From the NCBI RefSeq assembly GCF_020711235.1, contig NZ_JAJFAV010000004.1, positions 248,001 through 312,000 of the forward strand: DNA of 64,000 nt. Direction: 5' to 3'. A program made the translations under genes and the position numbers. This stretch comes from Hymenobacter sp. 15J16-1T3B (GTDB taxonomy: Bacteria; Bacteroidota; Bacteroidia; Cytophagales; Hymenobacteraceae). Position 1 is the first letter of the stretch; each line of letters begins with the position of its first letter. Positions 1 through 10,100 of the stretch are shown here, in pieces. The notes beneath the pieces were generated by a model, which was not told where the DNA came from, made no database searches, and saw only the letters and a program-made list of their open reading frames with translations.

Positions 1-983
1 AGCAGGGCCAGGTAATGCGTGATGATGTGGCTGTTGCGCACCGTAAAGCCGCTCAGCAGCACTTCGCCGCTGGGCGAGGCCGCCCACTGCTCGGGGCTGA
101 GCACATTCCCGTCGGGGGTAAACAAGTCGCGGGACCACTGCACCCCGCTCACGCCCAGCGAGAGGCGGTGCAGGTGGCCGTCGTAGGCCAGGAAGTCATT
201 GCCGCCGAGGGCCAGCAGCTTCGTCGGGCCGATGTAGGAGCCGGGCAGCACCGTTTCGGCTCCGCGCACCCCGTCATCCGACACGAAGATGACCTTGGCC
301 ACGGCACTCGTGGCCGACAAGGAGGTGTAGCCGCTGGCGCCCACCAGCACGCCCCCCGGCTGCGGCAGCAAGGTGTTGATGACGGAGCGCACCACCGGCA
401 TGCCAAAATCCAGCGGCAGCAGCTGGCGCTGGGTGCCGTCGGCCTGCAGGTAGAGCAGCGAGGCCGCCATGCCGCGGTCCGAGAGGGCCACGACGAAGCC
501 CTGGTGCGAGTCGTCGGGGGCCAGGTCGACGATGCGGCGCGAGCTGCCGCTGAAGTCGCGCGTCCAGCGAATCGGGCCGCGCGGCGTCAGCGCCACCAGC
601 AAGTTCGGGCTGCCGAAATCCGTGGCCAGCGGCGAGTTGACCAAGCCGAGCAGCAGGTCGCCCCGGCCATTCTGGCTGGCGGCGCGCACGAAAATGTGGG
701 GAAAGCCGGGCACGTCCAGCCGCTGCTCCCAGAGCTGGCGGCCGCGGGCGTCGGTGCGCACCAGCAGCAGGCGGCGCGGAGCCGGCTGGCTGCTGCTGGC
801 TTGCTTGAGCAGTTCTTCGCCCACGAGCAGAAACCCGCCGTCGGGCTGGCGCAGGGCCTTGATGCACGACTGCGGTCGGGGGCCGGAATACAGCTGCTGC
901 CAGCTCGGTTGGGCGGCGGCCGTGCGCAGCAGCAGCGCGCAGAGGGCGCTCAGCAGGATGCGAAGTGCAGAGGAGGGTAGCAT
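1..983 (-). CDS. Secreted protein of unknown function, partial (3' end outside window)
   Basis: The frame opens at an ATG at 983 and runs without a stop to the left edge, so about 327 codons are visible and the C-terminus is missing. Residues 1-24 form a signal peptide with a hydrophobic LLSALCALLLR core and an AAA-Q cleavage region. The mature part is rich in short beta-strand units of the kind 'G-x-LLVG' and 'G-x-LLLG', and W-containing repeats such as QLWEQRL and IRWTRDF, which suggest a beta-propeller. I see no catalytic motif. It lies in the same direction as the next secreted protein, 153 bp upstream of it in transcription terms, separated by a 14-bp hairpin. Probably exported to the periplasm or surface; a type IX sorting tail could exist beyond the edge but cannot be seen. 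Function not recognised. Confidence 0.7.
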   Translation of the reverse strand, partial: MLPSSALRILLSALCALLLRTAAAQPSWQQLYSGPRPQSCIKALRQPDGGFLLVGEELLKQASSSQPAPRRLLLVRTDARGRQLWEQRLDVPGFPHIFVRAASQNGRGDLLLGLVNSPLATDFGSPNLLVALTPRGPIRWTRDFSGSSRRIVDLAPDDSHQGFVVALSDRGMAASLLYLQADGTQRQLLPLDFGMPVVRSVINTLLPQPGGVLVGASGYTSLSATSAVAKVIFVSDDGVRGAETVLPGSYIGPTKLLALGGNDFLAYDGHLHRLSLGVSGVQWSRDLFTPDGNVLSPEQWAASPSGEVLLSGFTVRNSHIITHYLAL

Positions 984-1082
984 GGACTCGATAGGCAGAA
1001 TGGTAAATGCAACACGCTGGGCCCTAGGCCCGCCTAAATGTACGGCGGCCGCGAGCAGAAGGTACACGCCGGCTCGTTAACG

Positions 1083-1121
1083 CGCCGGGGCGCCCGCCGA
1101 GATGCGACGGGCGCCCCGGCG
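1083..1121 (-). terminator. 14-bp GC-rich hairpin downstream of the CarboxypepD_reg-like gene
   Basis: Perfect arms at 1083-1096 and 1108-1121 (CGCCGGGGCGCCCG and its complement) with an 11-nt loop. It sits 16 bp past the stop of the upstream minus-strand gene. No clear U-run follows, so termination is inferred from position and stem strength. Confidence 0.5.
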
Positions 1122-1136
1122 GCCAGTTGCGGGACG

Positions 1137-2384
1137 TTATTTGGATTTGCCGGGCGGCGCGGCGGGCGGCGTGGGCACGTAGTCGAAGGGCAGGAACTCC
1201 CCGATTTTCTCGAAGCCCCAGTACTCGCCTACCGACACGGCCAGCGGGTTGAGCAGGGAGCCGTCGGCCTGGATTTCGGCGCGGCGCCCGTTGAGCCGCA
1301 GCCGCGACACCTCGCGCAAGGCGGGGTAGGCCGTGCGCGAGGCGCCCAGCGGCGACATGGCCTGCTTGTAGCGCGGGTCGGGCGCTTCGCCGAAGTAGGC
1401 CACCTGCAGCTCGCCGGTGAAGTTCAGAAACACCCGCTTGCCGTCGGCCGACACCTGGCGGATGCTGTCGATGGGCAGGGCGGCGGGGTTGAGCGTGGCG
1501 TAGATGGGCGCCGAGCGGCTCCACAGCCGCAGCGAATCTTTCTCCGATTTGGTCAGGTCGCTGCCGTCGGGGTGGCGCTCCAGCAGCATCTGACGCAGGC
1601 TGTCGGTCTGGCCAAAGCGCTTGTTCACCGTCACCTTGATCTGCTGGGCCATGAAGTTTTCGGTGCGCAGGCGGTTGCGGTACACGCTGCGCAGAAAGTG
1701 CATAAACGAGCCGTTGTAGGCCTTCAGGCGGTTAGCGGCCCACAGCCTCTGCTGAGCCTCGTCCTTGGGCTTCATTTCCTCGAACACCGGCTGTCCGTAG
1801 TACGACACGGAGCCGTCCTCGGGGTCGTAGCTAAACTCCAGGCCGAAGTACTTCAGGCGGTAGCCCAGCGCGTCGTTGTCGACCTGCAAATACTCCTTGG
1901 CCCGGGCCCGCAGCTGTTTGTCCTCCTCGTCGAAGAAAACGCGCACGGCCTCGGGGTTGCTCACGTGGCACTGCTCCGAAAACTGCGAGCCGCCCAGAAA
2001 CAGGTCGGAAAACTGCTTGTACTCCTCCGGCTTGTTGGGCTCGGGCTTGATGACGACCTCGCCCAGGCTGTTGCCCACCGGCGAGAGCAGCAGGGTGAAC
2101 TGCTGCGAGGGCCCGCTCATGGTCACGCTTTGCTTGGAAAGGCGGTAGCCCACGTAGGAGCAGACCATGTCGTAGGTGCCGTTGGGCACCCGGCTGATTT
2201 CAAACTTGCCTTGGTCCGTGGTCGACGAGCCGAAGGTGGTGTTGGCCAAAAACACGCTGGCAAACGCCAGCGGCTCCTTGGTGAGCGAGTCGAGTACGAC
2301 GCCGCTAAACCGGTTCTGTGCCTGGGCCGCCGCGCCGACGAGCAGCAGGCAACCCAGTAAAAACATCCGCAAAGAATTCTTCAT
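1137..2384 (-). CDS. CarboxypepD_reg-like domain secreted protein
   Basis: A 415-residue exported protein. The ATG at 2384 is preferred to an in-frame start 48 nt upstream because it puts a normal signal peptide (residues 1-23, ending AQA-Q) at the N-terminus. Residues about 25-105 are a carboxypeptidase-regulatory-like beta-sandwich, recognisable from FSGVVLDSLTKEPLAFASV, the TDQGKFEI turn and the NGTYDMVCSYVGY strand. This module is common in Bacteroidota outer-membrane and surface proteins. The remaining 300 residues are not a TonB-dependent barrel and match no enzyme I recognise. The family is usually annotated as a conserved hypothetical with a CarboxypepD_reg-like domain. It is likely periplasmic or surface-exposed. 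Substrate unknown. Confidence 0.8.
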   Translation of the reverse strand: MKNSLRMFLLGCLLLVGAAAQAQNRFSGVVLDSLTKEPLAFASVFLANTTFGSSTTDQGKFEISRVPNGTYDMVCSYVGYRLSKQSVTMSGPSQQFTLLLSPVGNSLGEVVIKPEPNKPEEYKQFSDLFLGGSQFSEQCHVSNPEAVRVFFDEEDKQLRARAKEYLQVDNDALGYRLKYFGLEFSYDPEDGSVSYYGQPVFEEMKPKDEAQQRLWAANRLKAYNGSFMHFLRSVYRNRLRTENFMAQQIKVTVNKRFGQTDSLRQMLLERHPDGSDLTKSEKDSLRLWSRSAPIYATLNPAALPIDSIRQVSADGKRVFLNFTGELQVAYFGEAPDPRYKQAMSPLGASRTAYPALREVSRLRLNGRRAEIQADGSLLNPLAVSVGEYWGFEKIGEFLPFDYVPTPPAAPPGKSK

Positions 2385-2452
2385 GCAAAGGGGAAATACA
2401 AAATCAGGGCCAGCCCGGCAGAGGCCGCCCATAGAACGAACAGCCGGCGCAG

Positions 2453-2613
2453 AACGTCATGTCGAGCCCCGCAGGATATCTCGCGTGCTGATGTCGAACA
2501 ATCCAAGCCCGTCCTGGCGAGCTTGTCGAGACATCTCGCCAGATAGTAACCCTCTGTTGAGGTTACTACTTGGCGTCAGCACGCGAAATTCCACGGCTGC
2601 GCTCAGTATGACG
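2453..2613. repeat. Family A palindromic repeat, degenerate nested copy
   Basis: Occupies most of the 308-bp gap between the CarboxypepD_reg-like gene and ribF. Outer arms begin AACGTCATGTCGAGC and end with the complementary GCTCAGTATGACG; the shared TCTCGCGTGCTGA / TCAGCACGCGA core is present. A second partial copy (GAGCTTGTCGAGACATCTCG) and a small AGTAACC...GGTTACT hairpin are nested inside. The arms have many mismatches, so this looks like an old copy. Confidence 0.7.
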
Positions 2614-2692
2614 CTCCGGAGGGTATCGTTCAACGAAGCAACAAAACCCAATTCGTCCGCAACGACGCTCAAAAAGGCTTTTGGCTGCCCGG

Positions 2693-3646
2693 CTAGCCGC
2701 CAATCAGGTGGGCCCGGGCTGCGTCGGCGTCCTTGGCCAGCTGCGCCTTGAGCGCGTCGAGGCCACTGAACTTCTGCTCGTCGCGCAGGCGGGCCACAAA
2801 CTGCACCGTCAGCGGCTGGTCGTACAGGTCGCCGTCGAAGTCGAGCAAGTGCGCCTCCACGGTCTCCTGCAAGTCGCCGCCCACAGTGGGCCGCACGCCG
2901 ATGTTGAGCATGGCCGGGTGCCGGGTGCCGGCCGCCGTGGTGGCCATGACGGCGTACACGCCGCGGCCCGGCACCAGCTTCAACGTTTCTTCGCAGCGAA
3001 TATTGGCCGTGGGGTAGCCAATGGTGCGCCCCAGCTGCTGGCCGCGCACCACCGTGCCCGTGAAGGGGTAGTCGTAGCCGAGGTAGCGGGCGGCCGTAGC
3101 CACGTCGCCGGCTTCCAGGGCGCGGCGGATGCGGGTGCTGCTCACGCCCACCGCGTCCACGTCCTCGCGCGGAATTTCCTCAACTTCCAGCCCGTACTCG
3201 GCCGCGTGCTGCTGCAGGTACTCGAAGCTGCCCTCGCGGTTTTTGCCGAAGCGGTGGTCGTAGCCGATGACCAGCTTGCTGGTACCGACTTTGTCCAGCA
3301 GCAGTTCGCGGATGTACTGCTCGGAGGTCCACTGGGCGAATTCGCGGGTGAACGGCACGATAAGCAGGTAATCCACCCCGTACTGCTCCAGTTTCTCGAT
3401 GCGCTCCTCCAGGGTGTTGAGCAGGTGCAGGGGCTTGGGGTCGGGGTGGGCGGGGGGCGGCGCCAGCACCAGGCGCGGGTGCGGCCAGTAGGTGATGACC
3501 ACGCTCGGCCCGCCCGACAGCCGGGCTACTTCCTGCAAACGCTGCAGAATCTGCTGGTGGCCCAGGTGCACCCCGTCGAAGGTGCCGCTGGTAACCACGG
3601 CGTTGTGGAGGCGCGGAAATTCGGCGGGGTCGCGGACTACGTGCAT
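2693..3646 (-). CDS. ribF: Bifunctional riboflavin kinase / FAD synthetase RibF
   Basis: A 317-residue protein that phosphorylates riboflavin to FMN and adenylates FMN to FAD in the cytoplasm. The N-terminal nucleotidyltransferase domain shows GTFDGVHLGH at residues 21-30 (the HxGH-type ATP site) and SSTRIRRAL at 169-177. The C-terminal flavokinase domain (about 185-310) carries GYPTANI at 210-216. Length is normal for the family. The ATG at 3646 starts immediately before the conserved domain; the long upstream open frame lacks family similarity. It is the last gene of the minus-strand group DUF3098-uppP-truB-ribF, a common Bacteroidota arrangement, but a 22-bp hairpin separates it from truB. 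Confidence 0.95.
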   Translation of the reverse strand: MHVVRDPAEFPRLHNAVVTSGTFDGVHLGHQQILQRLQEVARLSGGPSVVITYWPHPRLVLAPPPAHPDPKPLHLLNTLEERIEKLEQYGVDYLLIVPFTREFAQWTSEQYIRELLLDKVGTSKLVIGYDHRFGKNREGSFEYLQQHAAEYGLEVEEIPREDVDAVGVSSTRIRRALEAGDVATAARYLGYDYPFTGTVVRGQQLGRTIGYPTANIRCEETLKLVPGRGVYAVMATTAAGTRHPAMLNIGVRPTVGGDLQETVEAHLLDFDGDLYDQPLTVQFVARLRDEQKFSGLDALKAQLAKDADAARAHLIGG

Positions 3647-3811
3647 GGCGGAAGGGGGACTGGTGGCACTCACGCGCCGGCCGGCGTCGTGCGCGGGTTC
3701 TTGAACGCAGGTAGGCCGCCGGTGGATTTGACAGCGTACCCTACCTAGGCTTACGGCGCTGCGAAAGTAGGCACAGCCCGCCAAAAGCGGCTGGCTCGGC
3801 CGTAACCTATT

Positions 3812-3877
3812 GTTCCGGGCGGAGCGAGGAAGCTGGGCAACCGCATGTTGCGCCGGCTTCCTCGCTCCGCCCGGAAC
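3812..3877. repeat. Perfect 22-bp inverted repeat between truB and ribF
   Basis: Arms at 3812-3833 and 3856-3877 (start GTTCCGGGCGGAGCGAGGAAGC) are exactly complementary, separated by 22 nt. It lies just after the truB stop and before ribF on the minus strand. There is no U-run, so it may be an attenuating or 3'-stabilising structure rather than a classical terminator. It is unrelated in sequence to repeat families A and B. Confidence 0.75.
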
Positions 3878-3903
3878 GCTGTTGCTTGCCGCGAAATGAG
3901 TCG

Positions 3904-4734
3904 TTACTCGGTCGTTTCGTCCGCCGGGGCATCGGCTGCCGCGGCCTGCTGGGTGGCATCGTAGTGCTCCAGGCCCAGGCGGCGCTCCGGGCGGGGCGTA
4001 CGCTCCCGGCGGGGCCGCTCGGCTTCGCCCTCGGGCCGCGGCGGGCGGCGGGCTTCGATGTCGGCCATGCTCAACGCGTTTTCCAGGCGGTACTCGCCGA
4101 TGCGGGTGCGCACGAGCCGGGTGAGGTGGGCGCCGCAGCCCAGCAGCTCGCCAAAGTCGCGGGCGAGGCTGCGGATGTAGGTGCCCTTGGAGCACACGAT
4201 GCGGAAATGCACGTCGGCCCCGTCGATTTCGGGCAGCTCGAAGGCTTTGATGTCGACCTGCTTGCTCTTGATTTCGGCCGTGTCGCCGCGGCGGGCCACT
4301 TCGTAGGCCCGCTCGCCGTTGATTTTTACGGCCGAAAACAGCGGCGGCGTCTGCTCGATTAGGCCGGTGAGCTGGGCAGCGGCGGCCAGCAGGTCTTCGC
4401 GCGTGAGGTGCTGCCAGGGCCGCTCCGCGTCGACGGCCGTTTCCAGGTCAAACGACGGGGTGGTCTGGCCCAGGCGGAACACGCCGGTGTACTCCTTTTC
4501 CTGGGCCTGAATCTGGTCAATGGTCTTGGTCTTCTTGCCTGTGCAGAGGATGAGCAGGCCGGTGGCCAGCGGGTCCAGCGTGCCGGCGTGGCCGATTTTG
4601 CGCGGCTTCAGGGCGTACTTCACCTTCTTCACCACGTCGAACGAGGTCCAGCGCAGGGGCTTGTCGATGAGCAGCACTTCGCCGGGTTCCTGCTCGGGCT
4701 GGGGCACCTGCGGCTTGCGGGGGGGCTGACTCAT
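3904..4734 (-). CDS. truB: tRNA pseudouridine(55) synthase TruB
   Basis: A 276-residue enzyme that converts U55 of tRNA to pseudouridine. The signature [13 protein letters not shown] places the catalytic aspartate at D54; [11 protein letters not shown] (about 25-35) is the other N-terminal family block. The core ends near residue 215, and the last 60 residues are a low-complexity R/E/P-rich then A/D-rich tail that is not needed for the fold. The ATG at 4734 overlaps the TGA of uppP (ATGA), indicating translational coupling. Upstream in-frame sequence belongs to uppP read in another frame, so it is not part of the protein. Confidence 0.95.
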   Translation of the reverse strand: MSQPPRKPQVPQPEQEPGEVLLIDKPLRWTSFDVVKKVKYALKPRKIGHAGTLDPLATGLLILCTGKKTKTIDQIQAQEKEYTGVFRLGQTTPSFDLETAVDAERPWQHLTREDLLAAAAQLTGLIEQTPPLFSAVKINGERAYEVARRGDTAEIKSKQVDIKAFELPEIDGADVHFRIVCSKGTYIRSLARDFGELLGCGAHLTRLVRTRIGEYRLENALSMADIEARRPPRPEGEAERPRRERTPRPERRLGLEHYDATQQAAAADAPADETTE

Positions 4735-5561
4735 ACTAGTTGCAGGGAAATGTTCAGGGCCAGCATCAGCAGCAGCAGGCCGCCTACGATGATGCGGTAC
4801 ACGCCGAAAGCGCGGAAGCCGTAGCGGGCCACGAAACCCACGAACAAGCGAATGGCCAGCAGTGCCACCACGAAGGCCACCGCGTTGCCGAGCAGCAGCA
4901 GCTTGATTTCCTGGGCCGAAAACAGGTTGCTCAGGTCGTGGCCCTGGGCGTGGGCTTCCTTGTAGTAGTCGTAGAGGTCCTTGGCGGCGGCGGCGGCCAT
5001 GGTGGGCATGGCCAGGAAGAAGGCAAACTCGGCCGCGGCGCGGCGGGTCAGCTTCTGCGAGAGGCCGCCGATGATGGTAGCAGCCGAGCGGCTCACGCCC
5101 GGCACCACGGCAATGCACTGAAAGCAGCCAATGATAAACGCCTCGCGCCAGCCGGGATTGGTGACGGGGTGGCCGCCTTCCTGCGGGTCTTCCTGCGGAA
5201 ACAGCCGGTCGATGAACAGCAATACGATGCCGCCCAGCAGCAAGCTCACGCCCACCGTTGTCACCGACTCCAGCAGGGCGTCGATGTACTTCTTCAGAAA
5301 CGCGCCCACCACCACGATGGGCAGAAAGGCCACCAGCAGCTTCAGGTAGAAGTCGAAGCTCTGGAAAAAGCGCCGCCAGTACACCACCAGCACCGACAGG
5401 ATGGCGCCGAGCTGAATGACCACCAAGTAGAGCTTGGTGAAGGCCGTGGGCGGAATGCCCAGCAGGGCCGAGGCAATAATCATGTGCCCGGTGCTCGACA
5501 CGGGCAAAAACTCAGTCAGCCCCTCGACAATGGCCAGGAGCACGGCATGCCAGTAATTCAT
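4731..5561 (-). CDS. uppP: Undecaprenyl-diphosphate phosphatase UppP (BacA family)
   Basis: A 276-residue polytopic inner-membrane enzyme that dephosphorylates undecaprenyl pyrophosphate to recycle the lipid carrier for peptidoglycan and LPS; it also underlies intrinsic bacitracin tolerance. The two family signatures are visible: [14 protein letters not shown] (residues 13-26) and [10 protein letters not shown] (154-163), which form the active site. About eight hydrophobic segments span the length. It follows DUF3098 by only 10 bp and overlaps truB by 4 bp, so the three are almost certainly co-transcribed. Confidence 0.96.
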   Translation of the reverse strand: MNYWHAVLLAIVEGLTEFLPVSSTGHMIIASALLGIPPTAFTKLYLVVIQLGAILSVLVVYWRRFFQSFDFYLKLLVAFLPIVVVGAFLKKYIDALLESVTTVGVSLLLGGIVLLFIDRLFPQEDPQEGGHPVTNPGWREAFIIGCFQCIAVVPGVSRSAATIIGGLSQKLTRRAAAEFAFFLAMPTMAAAAAKDLYDYYKEAHAQGHDLSNLFSAQEIKLLLLGNAVAFVVALLAIRLFVGFVARYGFRAFGVYRIIVGGLLLLMLALNISLQLV

Positions 5562-5571
5562 TTAGCAGGGC

Positions 5572-5895
5572 TTAGCGGCGCTGGTAGGTGGGCGGCGTGG
5601 TCGGGGCCACCGGCGTCACGGGAGCCGTCGGGCCGGCCGGTGCTACGGGCGCGCCGGGCGTCACCACCTGATTGACTACCGGGGCCGGGCCCGATTTGGC
5701 CATGATGGCGAAAAACTCCACCACAAAGCCTGCCGCCAGCAGCAGCGGGCCCAGCGTCAGGCCCAAAAATCCTTCGCCGTAATCAGCGCCGTCGAGGCTC
5801 ATGGTGATGAAACCGGCGGCCAGCAGGGCCAGCCCGATGAACATCAGGCGGTAGTTGCGCGGCCCGAAGGCGAAGCGGGGAGAAGGCGTGGACAT
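5572..5895 (-). CDS. DUF3098 small membrane protein
   Basis: A 107-residue Bacteroidota-specific protein. Residues 9-65 match the DUF3098 pattern: an F-x-F-G-P-R-N-Y block, a membrane segment at about 16-32, a short loop and a second membrane segment at 45-65. The last 35 residues are a Pro/Ala/Thr tail, probably disordered. The ATG at 5895 removes a long unconserved N-terminal open extension and lies 21 nt after a TACCTTTG promoter box. It is normally found between ftsX and uppP, as here, so an envelope or division role is inferred. No biochemical function is known to me. Confidence 0.85.
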   Translation of the reverse strand: MSTPSPRFAFGPRNYRLMFIGLALLAAGFITMSLDGADYGEGFLGLTLGPLLLAAGFVVEFFAIMAKSGPAPVVNQVVTPGAPVAPAGPTAPVTPVAPTTPPTYQRR

Positions 5896-5916
5896 AGAAA
5901 TAGCAGTCGGGAAAAG

Positions 5917-5924
5917 CAAAGGTA
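5917..5924 (-). promoter_or_regulatory. -7 box of the DUF3098-uppP-truB(-ribF) operon
   Basis: TACCTTTG on the minus strand matches the Bacteroidota -7 consensus TAnnTTTG and lies 21 nt before the DUF3098 ATG. A matching -33 TTTG is not obvious. Confidence 0.55.
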
Positions 5925-6102
5925 AGCGGCCGGGGGCGGACGCCGCCGATGACGCGCCAGATGGGCGCACCACAAAATTAGTTGCTTCGGCCCGGAAAGA
6001 ACGCGCTAGCGCCAACTCAGTCGGCGCGGAAACCACTGGAGGTCATGCCGGGAGCAGCCGAGGCCTCTTGCTCGGATGCTAATCTGCCTGGTTTACTAGC
6101 TA

Positions 6103-6143
6103 GCGTCAGCCCGCGAGATGCTTCGACAAGCTCGATAGGACGT
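6103..6143. repeat. Family A half-copy
   Basis: One arm only: GCGTCAGCCCGCGAGATG followed by CTTCGACAAGCTCGATAGGACG. It matches the right arm of the complete copy at 62240-62277 with several substitutions. It lies between the ftsX stop and the DUF3098 start; no second arm is visible nearby. The rest of the 288-bp gap shows only the promoter above. Confidence 0.6.
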
Positions 6144-6183
6144 TGGAATCGTGTTCTAGGCCCGTCGAATGTCTATGGGCTCG

Positions 6184-7077
6184 TCAATACAGCTCGTCCA
6201 GCGACATGCGCAGGTACTTGCGCACGGCCCGGTAGGAGCTGAAAAAGCCGATAACGCCGCCCAGCACCAGCAGCACCAGCAGCACCGCGCCGATGAGCCG
6301 GTCGTCGCGCAGCAGGGCCAGCTCGTCGAATTCGTAGTACGCGTATTGGAGCAGGGCCAGCAGCAGCAGCGCAGCCAGTGCCCCGCTCAGCACGCCTTGC
6401 CAGGTGGCGCGGCGCAGGAAGGGCTTCTGGATAAACCAGGCCGTGGCGCCCACCAGCTGCATGGAGCGGATGAGGAAGCGCTGCGAGAACAGGGCCAGCT
6501 TGATGGTATTGTTGATGAGCACGGCCACCACCAGCAGCAAAATCACCGCGAAGCCGAGCAGCACCAGGCTGATTTTGCGGATGTTCTGGTTGACCGACGT
6601 AATCAGCGTTTGCGGGTAGGTCACCTCGAACACGCCCTGCTGCTGCTGCAAATCCTGGCTGATGCGCCGCAGCTGGCTGGAATCGGCAAACTCCGGGTTG
6701 AGCTTCAGGATGTAGGCGTCGCGCAGCGGGTTGTCGCCGAGCAGGGCCACCGGGTCCTCGCCGGTGCGGTCGATGAACTGCTTCACGCCCTCTTCCTTCG
6801 ATAGAAAGCGCACCTGCGGCTGGTTTTGGCGGTAGGCAATGTAGGGCTTCTGGGCCAGCGTCCGTTGCAGGCGCAACAGCTGTGTTTCGGGCAGGTTGCG
6901 CTCCAAAAACACCTGCACCTCCAGGTTTTCCTTCACCACGCCCGAAATCTTGTGCGCGTGCACCAGCAAGAGCCCGAACAAGCCCACCACCAGCAGGGCC
7001 ATGGTAATGCTGAACATCACCATGGTGTAGGGGTAGGAGCCAAGCTTCTTCTTGCGGGCGGGGCGGAACTGGGGCAT
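6184..7077 (-). CDS. ftsX: Cell division permease FtsX
   Basis: A 297-residue FtsX-type permease. It has a short cytoplasmic N-terminus, one membrane segment at about 19-42, a periplasmic domain of roughly 120 residues (with VQVFLERNLPETQ and FLSKEEG blocks) and three further membrane segments in the C-terminal half, ending in YRAVRKYLRMSLDELY. With the ATPase FtsE it controls septal peptidoglycan hydrolases. ftsE is not adjacent here; in Bacteroidota ftsX commonly stands apart from ftsE and beside DUF3098/uppP, as in this window. A 29-bp hairpin separates it from the tamB-like gene upstream. Confidence 0.93.
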   Translation of the reverse strand: MPQFRPARKKKLGSYPYTMVMFSITMALLVVGLFGLLLVHAHKISGVVKENLEVQVFLERNLPETQLLRLQRTLAQKPYIAYRQNQPQVRFLSKEEGVKQFIDRTGEDPVALLGDNPLRDAYILKLNPEFADSSQLRRISQDLQQQQGVFEVTYPQTLITSVNQNIRKISLVLLGFAVILLLVVAVLINNTIKLALFSQRFLIRSMQLVGATAWFIQKPFLRRATWQGVLSGALAALLLLALLQYAYYEFDELALLRDDRLIGAVLLVLLVLGGVIGFFSSYRAVRKYLRMSLDELY

Positions 7078-7096
7078 CGAAGGGTAAAGGTAAGTT

Positions 7097-7167
7097 GTGA
7101 ATTTGTGAAGGGTGAAATTGTGAATGGAGGTTCTGCCAATTCACAATTTCACCCTTCACAAATTCAC
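7097..7167. repeat. Perfect 29-bp AT-rich inverted repeat between tamB-like gene and ftsX
   Basis: Arms at 7097-7125 and 7139-7167 are exactly complementary (left arm begins GTGAATTTGTGAAGGGTGAA), with a 13-nt loop. It fills almost the whole 96-bp junction between the tamB stop at 7174 and the ftsX ATG at 7077. The arm is itself internally repetitive (GTGAATTTGTGAAGGGTGAAATTGTGAAT-like phrase built on GTGAA). Much lower in G+C than the surroundings. Confidence 0.85.
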
Positions 7168-7173
7168 CTTTGA

Positions 7174-10100
7174 CTAGAGGGCCGTGCGCGGGTCGTCGTC
7201 GATGATGAGCTGCTCGCGGGCTTTGCGGCGGGCCTGCTCGCGGCGGCGCAGGCGCTTACGGGCAAACAGCTCCTGCAGGTTGTCGAACTGCTCGGTGTGC
7301 ACCACCGAGAGGCCGGCGCGGGCCTGGTTCTGCACGCCGATGTCGCGCGGGGTGGTTTCGTAGCGCAGCCGCACGCGGAACTTGCCGTCCTGGCGCAGGA
7401 AGTACTCCAGCCCGATGTCGCCGATGAGCGAGGTCTGAGCGGGGGTGATGCCGGGCGTGGGCGTGGCGGTGCTGTTGCTGCTGATGCCGCCGAAGCGCGT
7501 GACGCGCAAACGACCCTGCAATAGGCTGTAGCTCAGGCGCACCTGCAGGTTGCGCAGCTCTTCCTGGGTCACGCCGTCGAGGTTGAAGGCAATTTCCAGG
7601 TTCTGGTCGATCTGGGAGGTGAGCAGGCCCAGTTGCGTCGACAGAATCTGCCCCAGGCTGTTTTGCACGGCATTCGAGCCGCTGGTCAGGGCCGCGTTGT
7701 TGAAACCGCCGGGCTGGGTGAGCTGCCGGAACAAGAGCAGCGAAAACACCTGCCGGTTCAGCTCCTGCTCGTCGTTGCGGATGTTGGAGAGGAAGGAAGT
7801 CAGCGGGCCTTCCACCGAGGAGGGCGCGTCGTTGAACTCCAGTCCGAGCTGAATGCGCGGCAGCAGCATGTCGCCGGTTAGGTGCATCACGGCCGTCACG
7901 CTGGCGTACACGTTGCCGCTTTCGGTGTCGGTGCTGCCCGTGCCCAGGATGGGGGCCAGCGAGGTGCGCTGGGTGTAGGCCGCCGTCACGTCCATCTGGC
8001 CCTGCATCGGGTCGCCGTTCCAGGTGAGCGTGCCGCCCGGTCGCACCTGAAACTCTTTGTTGACCAGGCCCTCCAAAGTGAAGTTGTAGGCCCCGCGCAC
8101 CACTTCCAGCTGCCCGAACATGTTGAACTCGCCGCGGGTATCGATGGCCAGGCGCAGCTGCCCGGTGGCCGAGCCGCGGATAACGTCGCCGGTCGTCTCG
8201 TCCAGAATCACCTCCATGTAGGCGTCGGGCGTCACGTCGAAGGTGGCATTGAGCAGGATGCCCGAGAGGTCCACCGGCGGCTTCGAAGCGGCTATGGAAT
8301 CCTGCTTTTCGATGGGCAGGTTGCGGTTGACGAATTTGATGTAGCTGGCCTGCTGCACCGTGGTAGCGTTGTCGAGCGGCAGCGAGAGGCGCGTGCCCGA
8401 TTCGCTACGGGCCCGCACGTTTATCACCAGGTTGTCGACGGGCCCGGTCACGGAAGCGTCGCCGGTGGCGTAGGCCGTGCCGAAGTACAGCTCGTTTTGG
8501 CGGCGGGTGGTGTTGAGTACCTGCATGCGCCGGAAGTTGGCCTTCAGGGCCAAGCGCATGTTGTTGAAGCCGTTGTGGTAAATCGAGCCGTCGAGCGTGC
8601 CTTGGTTGCCGAGCACGTCGCGCAGCTTGATGTTGCGGAACACCATGCGGTCCTCGAAGAAGCGAATCTGGTCCTCGAAGGTGTAAGTCGTGTTCAGGTA
8701 GGCAAACGTCAGCTGCCCCTTCGTCACGTCGACGGTGCCGCGCAGGGAAGGCGCCGAAAACGGCCCCGTGAGGCGCAAGGTGCCGCGGCCGGTGCCGCCG
8801 AGGTTGACCAGCACGCCGGCCAGGAAAGGCTCGGCCAGCTTGATGGGCGCGTCGTTGAGCACGCCGGTCAGGTTCAGCTGGTCGTCGGGCGCACCGGTGG
8901 GCGCGATGGTGCCGGCCACGCTCAGCACGTTCTGCCCGTCGCGCACCACCGAGAGGTTGGTGCCCAGGCGGCTGGCGGCGTTGTCCCAGTTGGCCACGCC
9001 CGCCACGTTGCCGATGAGGGTGTTGTCGAAGTACAGCGAATCCACCGTCAGGCGGGCGGCCGACACCAGTTGCCCAAACACCCCGCGCACGTCGCCGCTG
9101 GCATTCACGCGGCCGCGCATGTTCTGGTTGGTCAGCGGGGCCAGGGTGGCCAGCTCCAGATCCTTCACCTCCAGGTGCAGAGTGCGCGAGGGGTCGTCGG
9201 ATACCTCGCCGGTGGCCAGAATCAGCTGGTGGCCGTTCGAGAGCGAGAAATTGGGCACCGTAATTTCGTGCCCCCCCCCGGCAATGACGATGGCGTTGTC
9301 CTGGGCAATAGTCCACTCGCGCCCCAGCAGGTTCACACCCGACTGGCGGAACACGATTTGCACCGCGTTGGGCAGAAAATCCAGCGCCCCGTTGATCTGA
9401 GCGCGGTTGGTGGTGCCCGTCTGGGCCAGCGAGGAGGAGAAGTTGATTTTGTCCTGGTCCCACACGCCTTCCACGTAAAACTGCTCGGTGCGGCCCAGGC
9501 CCGGCAGGCGCTGCCGGGTGCTGGTCACGCTGGCCTGGGCCAGCACGTCGGGCGCGTCGGGCAGCTTCGACGTCAGCAGGTCAAACGACACCTGCTCGGC
9601 CCGGATACTGTCGTACTGCACCGCTTTGGCCGTGCCGCCGAGCTGCAGAATGGACGTGGCCCCGTTGCGAAACGAGCCTTCGATGTGGGTGGAGTCGCTG
9701 ACGGTGAGCTGGGGCACGAACACGTGCAGCAGCGGGTTAGGCCGCTTCAGGTCCAGCGTCAGGTCGATGTTGTAGTCGGGAATGGTCTGGCGGCGCTTGC
9801 GGCGGTAGTAGGCCTCGGTGGCGCGGGCGTCGCCCTCGAAGTTCAGGCGGTACTCCTCGATAAGCTGCTGCACGTCGCTGAGCGCCTGCGAGAACTGGTA
9901 GTTGCCGCGGGCGCGCAGGCGAAACGCCTCCGAGCGCATGGCCAATAGCCGGTCCCCCTCGCGGCGGGTGGCCAGCAGGTCGAGCGTGTCGAGGTGCACC
10001 GAGCGGCCGTCCACGGTCAGGCGGGTGTCGCGCAAGTGGATGCGGCCCAGCAGCTCGTCCAGGGTCAGGCCCTGGAAGCGCACGTCGGCCTGGGTGCTCA

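Noticed and set aside
7882-9948. A very long open frame antisense to the tamB-like gene (and similar long antisense frames over rpsA, leuC, cphA and desaturases)
   Set aside because: In DNA this rich in G+C, antisense frames without stops are expected. These have His/Arg/Gly/Val-heavy compositions, match no family, and lie fully opposite well-recognised genes.
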